Positions 22,016 to 33,342 of a stretch of DNA of 64,000 nucleotides are shown here, in pieces. The notes under the pieces were generated by a model, which was given only the letters and a program-made list of their open reading frames with translations, had not been told where the DNA came from and did no database searches. The DNA comes from Lucinisca nassula (taxonomy: Eukaryota; Mollusca; Bivalvia; Lucinida; Lucinidae), in the NCBI GenBank assembly GCA_963580285.1, contig OY757010.1, positions 216,114,204-216,178,203 of the forward strand. The letters are read 5' to 3'. Made by a program: the position numbers and the translations under genes. How positions within the stretch are numbered: position 1 is the first letter of the stretch; each line of letters opens with the position of its first letter.

Positions 22016-23685
22016 TAGATTTGACTGCATAGTGCTTTCACGCAGAGCTAAGTCCGACCACAGATACATGCTTATAAGTCGCTAAAACCGAACAGGCAAA
22101 GTGGTGAGAGTCATACAAACCCAATTGCTTTCATTGGGCGGTCGGGCCTGAGACGTCATTTTGATGCCCTGGACTTCCGTGGAGTGTGGGCCATGTTTGC
22201 TGATATTGGCTCGATGTGGGGAGCCTATCTGGATCGGGCGTCTCTCGCCTGATGCCTCCAGTTGACCTGTCTCATGAGCTACGTCGGTCGGTGTGGTCTC
22301 GGAGGGGGATGTGCTGTGTTTGCCGGGTCTTGTCCATCATCCGTTTAGGTTTCAAAACTTTGGGATTTAGACACACTGGTGAAGATGAAATATCAGAAAG
22401 GCCTCTGTGTCACTAAATTTGGTATTGTTACACCTTAATTGCAACCACTGGGTCGGTATCTCTGCTGGTGGATGATTCGTTCCGAGGGTATCATCAGCTC
22501 AGTATCAGTTCCATAGTGCTGAGGTTGATACTGCGGTGTTGACGTCAGCACTCAAGTACAGATTTAAATAACTATATTATATCTTTAATTTTTGCAGAAT
22601 AAAATTCTAATCTTTCTAAAACTAAGACTGACTTGTCAGATGAGACATGCATCTTAGCGGATTTGGTTACCACGTTTTGTTATATTTTAAATTTTGCAAG
22701 TCTCGCTTCTTGGACATCTCCTTCTTGATGCCCGGTACTTCGGTGGAGTGTGGGCCATGTTTGCTGATGTTGGCTCGGTGGAAGACGCCTATCTGGATCG
22801 GGCGTCTCTTGCCTGATGCCTCCAGCTGACATGTCTCTTGAGCTGCGTCGGTCGGTGTGTGCTCGGAGGGGGGATGTGCTGTGTTTGCCGGGTCTTGTTC
22901 ATCGTCCGTTGAGTTTTCAAACCTTTGGGGTTTAGACACACTGATGAAGATTATATATCAGAAAGGCCTCTGTGACACTAAATTTGGTATAGTTACACCC
23001 TAATTGCAACCACTAGGTCGTTATCTCTGCTGGTGGATGATTCGTTCGTCCCCGATGGTTTCATCAGCTCAGTATCAGTTCCATAGTGCTGAGGTTGATA
23101 CTGCGGTGTTGACGTCAGCACTCAAGTACTGATTGAAATAACTATAAAATATCTTTATTTTTTGCAGTATAAAATTCTAACTTTTCTAAAACTAAGACTG
23201 ACTCGTCAGGTAAGACATGTATCTTAGCGAATTTGGTTACCACGTTTTGTTATATTTTAAATATTGCAAGTCTCGCTACTTTGGACATCTCCTTCCTGAT
23301 GCCCGGGACTTCGTGGAGTGTGGTCCATGTTTGCTGATGTTGGCTCGGTGGGGGACGCCTATCTGGATCGGGCGTCTCTTGCCTGGTGCCTCCAGCTGAC
23401 ATGTCGCATGAGCTACGTCGGTCGGTGTGTGCTCGGAGGGGGGTGTGCCGTGTTTGCCGGGTCTTGTTCATCATCCGTTTAGGTTTCAAAAATTTGGGGT
23501 TTAGACACACTGATGGAGATTAAATATCAGAAAGGCCTCTGTGACAGTAAATTTGGTATAGTAACACCGTAATTTATCGCAATGCTGGGTACATTTCCAA
23601 CAATATTGAAATCTATATCTCCAAAATGACATTTGTAGTGGTGACGGGGACGTTACTCATCCAATCAAACAAACAAACAATCATT
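22016..23685 (+). mobile_element. Family C SINE-like element, split by a satellite array
   Basis: The 5' half (22016-22157: TTTCACGCAGAGCTAAGTCC, CATTGGGCGGTCGGGCCTGA) and the 3' half (23573-23685: ATCTCCAAAATGACATTTGT, GACGGGGACGTTACTC, CAAACAAACAAACAA tail) match the unbroken copy at 58906-59212 on either side of the 567-bp array. Confidence 0.7.
22158..23572 (+). repeat. 567-bp tandem satellite, about 2.5 units
   Basis: GACTTCCGTGGAGTGTGGGCC-type anchors at about 22169, 22735 and 23303 give a period of about 566 bp. Units carry CTATCTGGATCGGGCGTCTC, GAGCTACGTCGGTCGGTGTG, CAGAAAGGCCTCTGTG and a small hairpin CAGCTCAGTATCAG...CTGAGGTTGATACTG. Unit likeness is about 93-95% by eye. A single inverted unit lies at 26806-27325. 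Confidence 0.85.
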
Positions 23686-24812
23686 TTATCGATTCATGCT
23701 CATTGCCTCCACTTCATTTTTGTACACGTGTAGACTGATTAATTTTATAGGTTTGCTTCCGGTACATGGGTTTCTTTCTTGCAAAATTTATGATAAACGC
23801 GATGCTTTTGATTTTGATATTGTAAATGTTCCTTTTTTGGATGGTGATGTTCCACGTGCGGCATCCTATGGCGTTTATATTTCGCAATAAATTCGATTTA
23901 TTAGAGTGTCTGGTCATGTTACTGACTTCAACACTCGTAATTAATAATTATTGTTAACTGCTAAACTTCTTAATCAGGGTTTTCGGTATCATAAACTACG
24001 CAAAGCCCTTTCAAAATTTTACAGACAACATTCTGATTTAATTTCAAAATTCAATATTGGACTTAAATCTCTTCTGCAACAAGATCGATCGGAACCGTTT
24101 TTTATGGTGCCTTAGTTTAGAAATTCAGAAAATATATAAATGCAATTACAGACTGTGTGCATGGTAGTTAACCCAATCACGATTGACAACTTTGCTCCCC
24201 TCTTTAATTTCAGGCCGGTGGGCCAGGCCTCAGATTCTATGACGGTGCCAGCTTACTGAGTATTAGAGAGCATTTTCTGTTAATTAATGTTGTTTGGTGC
24301 CTAATGCTCTGTCTTTGGTCGGGTCTATCGGAGTCTAACTGTTGGTCTTCTTTTGCTCCAGTATTTCAGTGGTTTCTTGCTGTCGAGTCCTCACCAGTGT
24401 TTTTTTTTTTCTCTGAGCTTGTTTGGTTTTTGTGTTCGCGGAGATGCTGCACTGATGAGGTAGAAGGCCTTCTTGCGAACTGAACAAATTATTTGTCTAA
24501 ATCGGAAATAAACCGAAGATTGTGGCCCCACAATGGAATTCGTTTCACTGACCGTTGCAAGGCGGTTCTTCTGTCGCGGTTTATTTTTGATATTGTTTGT
24601 CTTTGAGTTTGTGTATCGCTTGTATTATTTTCTTTTGGATAGCCAGTTGGCCATTTTGCGGTAAAGATATTGTTCTTTATGGCTTTTTGCTATTGATGTT
24701 TCCATTAGGGTCTAGTTGTTTAATGTTTGTGTTTGTTTCCCTTTGGTGTCTCTGATGGGAGCTGTTGGTTAATTGTATCGTTTCCTGATCCACGCCTTCA
24801 CTTCTATTTTAT
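23686..24812 (+). pseudogene. Family P: RT C-terminal half and 3' region, with a tail fragment in front
   Basis: A 35-nt P tail (23686-23720) is followed by RT sequence (PVHGFLSCKIYDKRDAF, NVPFLDGDVPRAASYGVYIS) with stops from 23888 onwards, then the full 3' region ending CTTCACTTCTATTTTA at 24812. Same orientation throughout. Confidence 0.8.
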
Positions 24813-24989
24813 GTTTTGTTAATTCTTTCGACGGATTAACTTATTTGACATTTTATATCACAGTCTCTAGACCTTCATTCCTCACATGGGAAGCGGATTG
24901 TTTAACGGCTTCCAATAACTCAACTACGTACAATAACCGTACACACCTTAAAGCGCCTTAGACAACACATTAAAAAGAGAGTATATATT

Positions 24990-25270
24990 GAAAATGGGAG
25001 ACTATCAGGAAATGATACAATCTGATCCAAATCCCCCCTCCACACACACACCCAATATCACAAGAGAAAGTAGTCGAAACAAGGAGTTACGAAGTAAACA
25101 AAATAAATCGAGTTAGCAGCTCATTTCTAAACTGGCGGTGACTCACTTAATCGAAACGTAACTAAATGGGGAAAAGAGTCAGAATCACCAACATAACAAA
25201 CATTTATCAGGAAGAAGCAACAGCGAAAACATCGACTTGGAACGGTCAGTAAAAATTACTGGTGAACAAT
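24990..25270 (-). mobile_element. Variant D copy, minus strand
   Basis: AAATGGGAGACTATCAGGAA to GACTTGGAACGGTCAGTAAA. It shows the D tail joined to the family P GAACGGTCAGT block, confirming D as an alternative 3' region. Confidence 0.6.
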
Positions 25271-25286
25271 GGCACATTAAAAAAGA

Positions 25287-25650
25287 TAGAAGTGAAGGCA
25301 AGAATCAGGAATCGATACAATTAACCGACAGTTCCTATCAGAGACACCAAAGGGCAAGGAGCACAAACATGAAACAATTAGACAGTAATGGAAACATCAA
25401 TAACGGACAGCCAAAAGGAGAGTTACTTTCCCACAAAATGCCATTTGGCTATCCAAAGGAAAAGACACAAGCGATACACACACTCAATGACAAACCATAA
25501 CAAAAATAACCCGCGACAGAAGAACTGCCAAGTTGACCAAGTAATGATCATCCGACAGTAGAACGCGTTGAGACATCCGGTGCTGTGCACAAAGCCAACC
25601 AACAGTTGAACTCCGTTGGACCAAGCAACTGACATAAAGGTTCCGGCTCC
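25287..25650 (-). mobile_element. Family P 3' region copy
   Basis: Minus-sense end ATAGAAGTGAAGGCAAGAAT; after the ACCCGCGACAGAAGAACTGCC block the sequence diverges. Confidence 0.72.
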
Positions 25651-25822
25651 GGCCAGCTAATAAATGGCTTTAAGCCAGAGCAATATCTAATCATCGCATC
25701 AGACACGCTAATATTAGTAACTACTAAGATTCTTAGTGGTCATAGAAGCTCTTATACAAGTTTGAAAGTTTATATAATGATTTTGCAAGTAATCCTAGTA
25801 GCATGTTATCTTTCCAACTTAC

Positions 25823-25888
25823 AGAACAGAGCATCATTCTTGCTTTATCTTCGTACATTTGAACAAGTATTATTTTTGCGTCCAGTTT
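25823..25888 (-). CDS. Exon 5: Venus-flytrap domain, lobe 2 strand (micro-exon)
   Basis: A 66-bp exon of 22 residues between acceptor TTTCTTTACAG| and donor TTCT|GTAAGT. KLDAKIILVQMYEDKARMML is the counterpart of RQDARIIVGLFYE..ARKVF. The Tyr of MYED sits where GABBR1 has a ligand-contact Tyr, and the Cys of MLCS is expected to bond the Cys of VPCTE in exon 6. It is flanked by introns of 13.0 kb and 11.8 kb. A family P tail (25955-26030) lies about 70 bases upstream of its acceptor on the opposite strand. Confidence 0.9.
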
Positions 25889-25954
25889 CTGTAAAGAAAA
25901 AAAACCACACACTAATTGAAACAGCCTTACATTTTGGTAAAGTTGTTTTATGTT

Positions 25955-26030
25955 AGTATTTCTTTCCCTTTGGTGTCTTGGATTGGACGTGTGATGCACT
26001 TTTATCGATCATTGCCTTCACTTCTATTTT
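25955..26030 (+). mobile_element. Family P 3' tail
   Basis: TTTCCCTTTGGTGTCTTGGA to CATTGCCTTCACTTCTATTTT, about 70 bases upstream of the exon 5 acceptor. Confidence 0.75.
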
Positions 26031-26263
26031 GCAACAATTGACCTTTCATTTTTTTGTGGCTTGAGATTGCTATTTTCTTTCTAGTGTCTTTTCCCTAGTT
26101 ACTTTTTCTACGTACTTCACAGTCATGTTATTTGTATTAAGAACGGACGTTGCGCTAACATAATATTTAAACTCCTCATGGTTAGCTGTTTGGGTCAATT
26201 ATAAAATAGAAAGAAAGGTCTACTTTTGCAATAACAATGGTACTGAAAGCAGTCATCTATATA

Positions 26264-26609
26264 CAGTCGAACTTCGATGGCTCGAACACCGATGGCTCGT
26301 TTACCATGGATGTGTCGAACCCATTCTTGAGCCCCTAGCGAAATCCTCTACATAAGAAATAGTAGGGGATAATTAAGGAGATTTTAGTATTTTATCTTGC
26401 AAATGTATGCTGTGTGTACTCATTAGAATCGCCTCGATGAGGCGATTCTAATGAGTACACACAGCATACATATTCATTATAGAACACCAAAAAGATGTCT
26501 AAAAGTATCTCGTTATGCCTCCGGACAGTAACCTCAGTGGCTCAAACTACCCCTGTCTAGAACAGATTTTCGAGGTCCCAAAGGTGTTCGAGCCATTGAA
26601 GTTCGACTG
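26264..26609. mobile_element. Pogo-like MITE with a perfect central hairpin
   Basis: Ends CAGTCGAACTTCGATGGCTC and GAGCCATTGAAGTTCGACTG, flanked by TA on both sides (26262-26263, 26610-26611); 346 bp, no transposase. At its exact centre (26402-26470) lies a perfect 33-bp-arm palindrome that is a variant of the family H hairpin (CATTAGAATCGCCTC/GAGGCGATTCTAATG). Confidence 0.85.
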
Positions 26610-26654
26610 TATACCGAAAGAAGAGACAGAGTTGGTGACATGAAAAATATATCA

Positions 26655-27348
26655 GGTTAACACGGTCGTGAAATGAATACTCCTGAACCCCACTTTTTAC
26701 AGAGAAAAGTGGCGTTTACGGTGGTACTCATTAGTTTTCTTATATTCGCTAAAACATAGATTGTGAGCACTGAGGCGGTTCTAAGGAGCTCATTATCTAT
26801 TTTAGAATTAAGGTGTAACTATACCAAATTTATTGACACAGAGGCTTTTCTGATATTTAATCTTCATCAGTGTGTCTAAACCTCAAAGTTTTGAAACCGA
26901 AACGGATGATGGACAACACCCAGCAAACACAGCACATCCCCCTCCGAGCACACATCGACCGACGTAGCTCATGAGACTTGTCAGCTGAGGCATAAGGCAA
27001 GAGACGCCCGATCCAGATAGGCGTCCCCCACCGAAAAAACATGGCCCACGCTCTACGGAAGTCTCGGGCATCAGGAAGGAGATGCCACTAGTAGTGAGAC
27101 TTGCAATATTTAAAAAATAACAAAACGTGGTAGCCAAATCCGCTAAGATACATGTCTCACCTGATAGTCAGTCTTAGTTTTAGAAAAGTTAGAATTTTAA
27201 ACTGCAAAAGTTAAAGATATAACATAGTTATTTAAATCAGTACTTGTGTTCTGACGTCAATACCGCAGTAACAACCTCAGCACTAAGCAACTGATACTGA
27301 GCTGATGATACCCTCGGGATACCCTAGAACCAGAAATAAGAAAAGAAT
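26655..27348 (+). mobile_element. Family H subtype A split by a satellite unit (A7)
   Basis: Left part 26658-26805 (TCGTGAAATGAATACTCCTG, GAGGCGGTTCTAAGGAG) and right part 27330-27348 (CAGAAATAAGAAAAGAATAT) flank one inverted 567-type satellite unit. Confidence 0.6.
26806..27325 (-). repeat. Solitary inverted 567-bp satellite unit
   Basis: Reverse of the array at 22158-23572, from AATTAAGGTGTAACTATACC to GATGATACCCTCGGG. It lacks about 45 bases (the GCAACCACT..GGTGGATGATTCG stretch), so its ends define unit borders. Confidence 0.8.
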
Positions 27349-27353
27349 ATAAA

Positions 27354-27415
27354 AAATAGATGTGAAGGCAATAATCAGGAATTGATACAGGTCCAATCAG
27401 TGACACCAAAGAGAT
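27354..27415 (-). mobile_element. Family P 3' tail
   Basis: ATAGATGTGAAGGCAATAAT to CAGTGACACCAAAGAGAT, 60 nt. Confidence 0.65.
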
Positions 27416-27574
27416 CATTTCATCTGAAAAATATTAGTTCTAGAGATACGATTTCAACAGCTACTGAGGTCGCCATTTAAGAGCACCAGTGTTTTATCGT
27501 AAAAAGGATATATACCAACACACACATTCAATAAAGGGCTCAATGAATATGTATTTGTTAACAAAGTCATAGCA

Positions 27575-27852
27575 CATTATGACAACACATCCGTGCGAAA
27601 TAGTGCATTCTTTCATATCTCCAAAATGGTGAATTTTCTCATGAAAATTGTGATATTTTTCTCATTTGTACTCCAAACATAGGTTGCGGCTGCTCGTTAG
27701 AACCGTCTCATTAAGGCGGTTCTAACGAGTATCCACAACATATGTCTTGGAGCAGAAATACGAAAAATAATGTATACCCCAATACATCCAAATTCTCTCT
27801 ATATAAAGTGGGCTTTAGGGGGTGTTCATTTCTCAGACTTATTCCCGTGATG
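27575..27852 (-). mobile_element. Family H subtype A (A4)
   Basis: Ends CATTATGACAACACATCCGT and CTTATTCCCGTGATG. Hairpin with arms around CCGTCTCATTAAGGCGG, with a few mismatches. Confidence 0.8.
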
Positions 27853-28640
27853 GATTGACAAATCATGGAGTAGTCTATCCTAAATGAATGGAAAGGATAT
27901 TTTGCTAGAATAAAGGATATTTTGCTAGAATAAGAAGAGAGCTTAACTGCTGCCCTTCAGCTGTGCAACAATTAAAATGTCTCCCATTCCATTGATTGAG
28001 TCTGTTGTTTTTAATTGTAGATGCGTTCGCTATTTAAACTTTTGCTGGTGCGTTCCAGTTCCAGATGGGAAGAAGTGCATTACTCCAGAAAGATCTTAGA
28101 GCACACAATCTTTTAAAACATTCCTTGTCAAGCAACCGATAGATTAGCAACATGAACACACACACAAGTATTGAATAGCTGACACAACACCAAAATAACG
28201 CCAATTAATGTATACAAAACAGCAACAGAATAATCGCAGAAAATTAGCTTCTGGACTTTAACTTCAGACATAAATATTTGATAACAGAGTTGCTTTTAGC
28301 CAAGTGCGTATGTCACTTCTGCCATACTATAATTTGAGTCTGCTGCTTTCAGTTGTAGATGGGTTATTCCCAACTCTTATTGATGTAGAAAACGGATGTT
28401 TATTAATCATAATAATGTTTAAAAATAACAATCAGAAGAGATGGCGAATTCCCCGGCCAATGGCCTCCAGGATATTGTTTACAAAAAGAAAGTGCACTAT
28501 AAATAAATATACTTGTAAGCCCACAGTTTATTGCTGCAACCTCTGCAGGATTTTGTATATAATGTAATTGAGACAATCTTCACCTAATGATACCAATGAT
28601 CGCTTCTCAACATAATGGAGATCCAAGATTTCTAATGCAC
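27853..28640. repeat. Low-copy dispersed repeat pieces
   Basis: Segments near 27985-28050 and 28325-28440 share GAGTCTG(T/C)TG..TTTTCAATTGTAGATG-like sequence with 30590-30700 (GTAGAAAACGG..GTTTAT.AATCATAATAAT). Three partial copies; no coding function assigned. Confidence 0.45.
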
Positions 28641-28659
28641 AATGTACAGGTATAATGAG

Positions 28660-30000
28660 CTGTGGTTCTTGCACATGAAATGCCTTTCCATCTTGTATAC
28701 AACTGTGACGAGTACAAGCAATATATATCTAAGGGTAATTGAGTTATGGCCATCACAAGATTATATTGTCAGGGGAGATCACTCAAAAGCGAGGACACTC
28801 AGAATTGTGGTTCTTGTGCATGCCACGCCTGCTTTACCTCGTGTATATCTGTACCAAGTCCATCAATATGTATCAAAGGGTATTGGAGAGATGATGTGCA
28901 TAAGATGGTCACATTGTTATATTGAAATGGGAGATAATTTAAATACCACAGTGCCTGGAGCTGTGGTTCTTGCGAATGACATGCCTTCTTTACCTTGTAT
29001 ACAATTTTGCAAAGTTCCATCAATATATCTTAAGGGGTATTAGAGTTATGGTCATCACAAGGTTATATTTTCAGCGGAGATAATTCAAAAACCGGGAAAC
29101 TCAGGGTTGTAATTCTTGCGCACGGCACGCCTGCTTAACCTAATGTATAACTGTACAAAGTACCATCAAAAGGTATCAAAGGGTATTGGACATATGGTGA
29201 TCACAGAGTGGTAATACTGTTTTATTGGAAGGGGAGATAACTGAAATGTCAAAGCACCCAGATTTATTGTTCTTAGACATGACACGCCGACTCAAACTTA
29301 TATACAATTGTGCCTAGTACCATCAATATATCTTAAAGGCTAATGGAGTAATGACCATTTCAAAATTATATTGTCAGGGGAGAGCACTAAAAATCAGAGC
29401 ATCAAGAGTCGTGGTTTCTTGCACATAACAAGCCTGCTTAACTTCATGTACAACTGTACAAAGAATGATCAATATATCTTAAAGGGTAGTGGAGATAAGG
29501 CCACCACAAGATAGTAATTCTATTTTATAGGAAGGAGAGGTATCACAAAAACCAGAGTTGTGGTTTTTGCGCATGACAAGCCGACTCAGCCTTGCGAACA
29601 ATAATTTATTTGTGCCAGGTACTATTAACATATCTCAAAGGGTATTTGAGAAATAGCCATCAAAAGGTAGTCACTCTATTTTATTTGAAGGGGAGATGAC
29701 TCAAAAACCATGGCACCAACAGTTAAGGTTTTTGCGTATGACACGCCCTCTCAGTCTTATAATCAATTGTGCCAGGAACCGCCAATATGTTTCAAAGGGC
29801 CATCACAAGGTAGTCACTCTAATTTATTGGAAGGGGAGATAACTAAGATAAAACATGGCACCCAGAAATATTGTGCTTATGAACAATTGTGTCAGATACC
29901 ATCAATATGTCTCAAAGGGTATTGGAGTTATGGCCATCACGAGTTAGTCAGTCTATTTTATTGGAAGGGCTGATAATATAAGAATCTTATATGGGTGTGA
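28660..30000 (+). repeat. Degenerate ~150-bp tandem array, about 9 units
   Basis: Each unit carries GTTATGGCCATCACAAG-like, GGGGAGAT(A/C)ACTCA-like, GTGGTTCTTGCGCATG and CCATCAATAT.TC.AAGGGTAT motifs. Anchors lie at about 28741, 28888, 29045, 29190, 29345, 29492, 29648, 29800 and 29932. A last unit, with an ACGGACGGACGG spacer, is at 30440-30560. Open frames across it (for example 28642-29043) come from repetition, not from a gene. Confidence 0.8.
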
Positions 30001-30126
30001 GGGGTGGATTGAAAAATCCGTCCCAAGGGACACTGTCCGGCATCACGAGGCTTGCCGAGTGATGCCGGACAGTGATCCCGAGGGACGGATTTTTCTATCC
30101 ACCCCTCACACCCATATTGGATTCTT
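29980..30126. repeat. 147-bp near-perfect hairpin
   Basis: Arms run from AAGAATC..TATATGGGTGTGAGG through AAAAATCCGTCCC and CTGTCCGGCATCACGAGGCT to the mirror half ending CCCATATTGGATTCTT. There is a small loop at GGCTTGCC, one bulge, and only a few mismatches in about 65 bp. A decayed relative is at 37600-37715. Confidence 0.88.
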
Positions 30127-30847
30127 TTTCTTGCATACCTTCATTTTCTGTTGCGAATTTTTAATGCTGCTGTCACTTCGGTTAATGACGTCCGCCATTT
30201 TGTGATGACACAACAGGAATGTTTAGTGACGTCACGCATGACGACGCCGCGCATGAGGTTGTAATCAACCAGTGCATTTACCGGTATCAAACACGCGATA
30301 TTTGATTCGGGGTTGGAACACAAGGGTCAGAACATAAATTTCTATCCCAGGGTAAAATCACGGATTTCCTTGTCTTGTGTGCAAGAACTAAACATCTTTG
30401 GCTTCCAAGTCACGGTCTCAGCCCTGTGAACGATTCTGCCATTTACCATCAGTGTATCTAAAAGGGTATTGGAGTTATGGCCATCACAAGGCTTCATCTA
30501 ACAACGGACGGACGGACTGGCGGACGCCATGCTGGTTGCTGTATCCCCGAACCTATTCGATCGGGGGTTGAAAAGGAATTGTAAATGGTTGCGTTCATTT
30601 TTTCTGCTGTTTGCAATTACAGATGCGTTATTTGCAACTCTTAATGCCGTAGAAAACGGTGATGTTTATAAATCATAATAATTTTTAAAACGGAATCGCA
30701 AATTGTAGCGCCAATTTCGTTAGCTTCATGGGAAGTTATAATAACAGGCAAAACACAATGCGTTGGTATGAACAAAAATGCACCTTTTAACAGTTCGTTA
30801 TTTTCCTGAGTAGATTTCACAAAATATAATAATTATGCAAAAAAATC

Positions 30848-31929
30848 TCGAAAATACGCGTATATAATATTGATCCCCTTTGAACCAACTTTTTTATAGT
30901 AAAACTGGGGTTAAAAGGATTGGATACAACATAAATGTTATACAACAGACTGCAGGCATGGTGGTAAGTAACCCAATCACGGTTGACAACTTTGCTTCCC
31001 TCTTTAATTGCACGCCGGTGGGTGAGGCATCAGATTCTATGACGGATCCAGCGTAAAGGCTTACCGAGAATAGGAGAGAATCTAATTCTATGTAATGTTG
31101 GTTGGTGCCCGATGGTCTGTCTCTGGTCTGGCCCATCGGAGTCTAACTGTTGGTTTTCTTTTGCTCCAGCATTTCAGTGATTTCTTGTTGTCGAGTTCTC
31201 ACGGTTGTTTTGTGTCTGTGGTTGACTGATTTTCGTGTTCACGGAAATGTTGCACTGTTGAGTTAGGAGGCCTTCGTGCGGACTGAACAAATTATTTGCC
31301 TAAATCGCGACGGATGTAGGGCGAGAATAGTAGCCACGAAATATCGATTTTAGCACCCCCCCCCCCCCCCCCCCAAGTGGAATTCGTTTAACCGAACGTT
31401 CCAAGGCCGTTCTTCTGTCGCCGTTAACTTTTGTTTTGGCTTGTCTTTGAGTGTGTGTATCGCTTATATTATTTTGCTTTGGATAGCCAATTGGCCATTT
31501 TGAGGGAAAGTAACCGTCCTTTTGGCTTTCCGCTAGTGGTGCTTCAATTAGGGTCTAGTTGGTTCATGTTTGTGTTTCTTTCCCTTGGTGTCTCTGATTG
31601 GAGCAGAGGGTTAATTGTATCGATCCATGAGCATTGCCTTCACTTCTATTTTACAGGGCTAAACCTTATTGTTCTGCTCAAAATATAGGTTGTGGGTACA
31701 CGTTAGAACCGCGTCATCAATTTTTTTCTAATTTCTGCTCTAAAATAAAGATTGTGGATACGCGTTAGAACCACCTCGATGAAGCGGTTCTAACGTGTAA
31801 CGACAATCTATATTTTGAGCAGTAATAAGAAAATATGTTACATTTTTTTTTTTTTTTTTTCATCTTAAAATTTTGCTTTTTTCCGCGGTAAAATTTACAA
31901 TCTATTTATATAGGCGTGTCTTCGTAATG
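30848..31929 (-). mobile_element. Family H subtype B split by a family P copy (B6)
   Basis: Left part 30848-30915 (GTAAAACTGGGGTTAAAAGG); right part 31665-31929 includes two partial hairpins (31680-31725 and 31745-31830) and the end TATAGGCGTGTCTTCGTAATG. The family P copy 30916-31660 lies between. Confidence 0.7.
30916..31660 (+). mobile_element. Family P: RT C-terminus and full 3' region
   Basis: GGATTGGATACAACATAAAT through GGGTGAGGCATCAGATTCTA to CTTCACTTCTATTTT. Contains a C-run of about 20 at 31353-31374. 745 nt, inserted in element B6. Confidence 0.83.
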
Positions 31930-32254
31930 ATTTCAAGAGTGATATAAACGTATTCCCTTTAAGTACTTTCTTGTAACTGCACCTTATAAACAATGCAGGG
32001 TTGTGTCCACATGGAAATGAAAGTATAAAAGTGTCTTTAAAATTAAGCTTAATATAATCTGGCTGCAGTGATACTGGACGTGAATACCACAAAATGCTCA
32101 ACATCAATCAGCTTCTTCAAATATAATCTTTTAGCTACAAAAATCACGACAGAGAATACAATACTGAACTCTTGTTCCAGGTTATACTGACGTTCTGTCG
32201 AATTACACATTACAAACGCGTTTACTATATGGGCCCCGTCAAGCGATTTTGGTA

Positions 32255-32345
32255 CTTATCGCCTATGCGAGCAGCGAAGGTTCAGGCGAGCCTGCGCATC
32301 CGCGCAGTCTCGCCAGAACCTTCGCTGCTCGCTCATACAAGCAGT
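32255..32345. repeat. GC-rich imperfect hairpin
   Basis: GCGAGCAGCGAAGGTTC mirrors GAACCTTCGCTGCTCGC around GAGCCTGCGCATCCGCGCAG. Unlike the AT-rich surroundings; no family recognised. Confidence 0.6.
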
Positions 32346-32519
32346 GAATCAAGAGGAACCTTCAGACAGAAAGCCATATCCCCGGCCCCTCTGAATGGCT
32401 GGGCATGCGCAGTTAAAATTTGTCATGACGGAATGCTCGAAGACACAAATTCGCTTGGCGGGGCTCATATAAAAATAACATTTTATTGTTATGATAGGAA
32501 TTTGTTTCTGATGATTTGA

Positions 32520-33268
32520 GGTTTAACGTCCATGTCAACACTGCATAAGTCATTTTTGAGAAGTTGCTTCCAATATAGTGGAACTTTTACCCAATGTTGA
32601 GATGAAATGACTTCTCAAGCTCTGTCGCCAAATGAAACCAATAAGGTTCTTCTGTGGCGATTTATTTATGTTGTTGTTTGTTACTTACTGTGTGTATCAC
32701 TTGTGTCTTTTAATTTTGGATGGCCATATGGCCATTTTGTGGGAAAGTAACTGTCCATATGGCCTTCCTTTGTTTAGGTTTCCATTATGGTCTGGTCGCT
32801 TAATGTTTGTATTTCTTTCCCTTTGGTGTCTTTTATGGATGGAGTAAGTTAATTGTATCAATTCCTGATCTTTGTTTTACTTCTACTTTTAACATGGACG
32901 GTCCGACTCGCACCGCTTTGCCCGGGCAGATTATATTTTCTGATCCTTTTGGAACTTTTGAGTTCATTATGAATCATTTTGAAAATAGAGTTCTGCTTAG
33001 GTCGGCGCTAGAGGGCGTGGCCGGTATTGCACTTTTCAGTACTGGTCATGAACAGACTCAATAAAACCGAGTCTGCTATTTTCATTTAGTTGGTGTCTTC
33101 ATTGCTTCCAAAGGATCTAACTGTTCAGAACTTTCAGATAGTCTAAGCGGTTATACCCTTTTATAGAACATATTTACCAGTACTCGTGTGCGGTCGGTTT
33201 CAGCTCTGCGTGGAAGCATCAGGCAACCCATCTATTTCATCAAGCCCCGACGGGTGGGACCGGTTATG
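32520..33268 (-). mobile_element. Family C SINE-like copy, interrupted twice
   Basis: The 5' end is at 33268 (GGGGCTTGATGAAATAGATG, CCACGCAGAGCTGAAACCGA reading minus) and the 3' part at 32520-32646. A family P tail (32647-32892) and an unrelated dispersed piece (about 32931-33138, ending ..AGAACTTTCAGATAGTCTA) interrupt it. Confidence 0.65.
32647..32892 (+). mobile_element. Family P young subfamily, 3' tail
   Basis: TTCTTCTGTGGCGATTTATT to TTTGTTTTACTTCTACTTTT. The ~200 bases 32688-32888 appear identical to 43513-43713, and a close third copy is at 44845-45098. Confidence 0.85.
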
Positions 33269-33342
33269 ATAGGAGACTGATATAATTATCATCTACGTGT
33301 ATGTCAGTGATTTGTCAAAAGTGAAAGTAAAGAAAGTAGACC

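Noticed and set aside
22216..23510. Short open frames in the 567-bp satellite (several in both strands)
   Set aside because: They recur with each unit and have no family similarity.
28642..29043. 133-codon plus-strand frame, the longest in the window
   Set aside because: It lies inside the degenerate 150-bp tandem array and its peptide repeats with the array.
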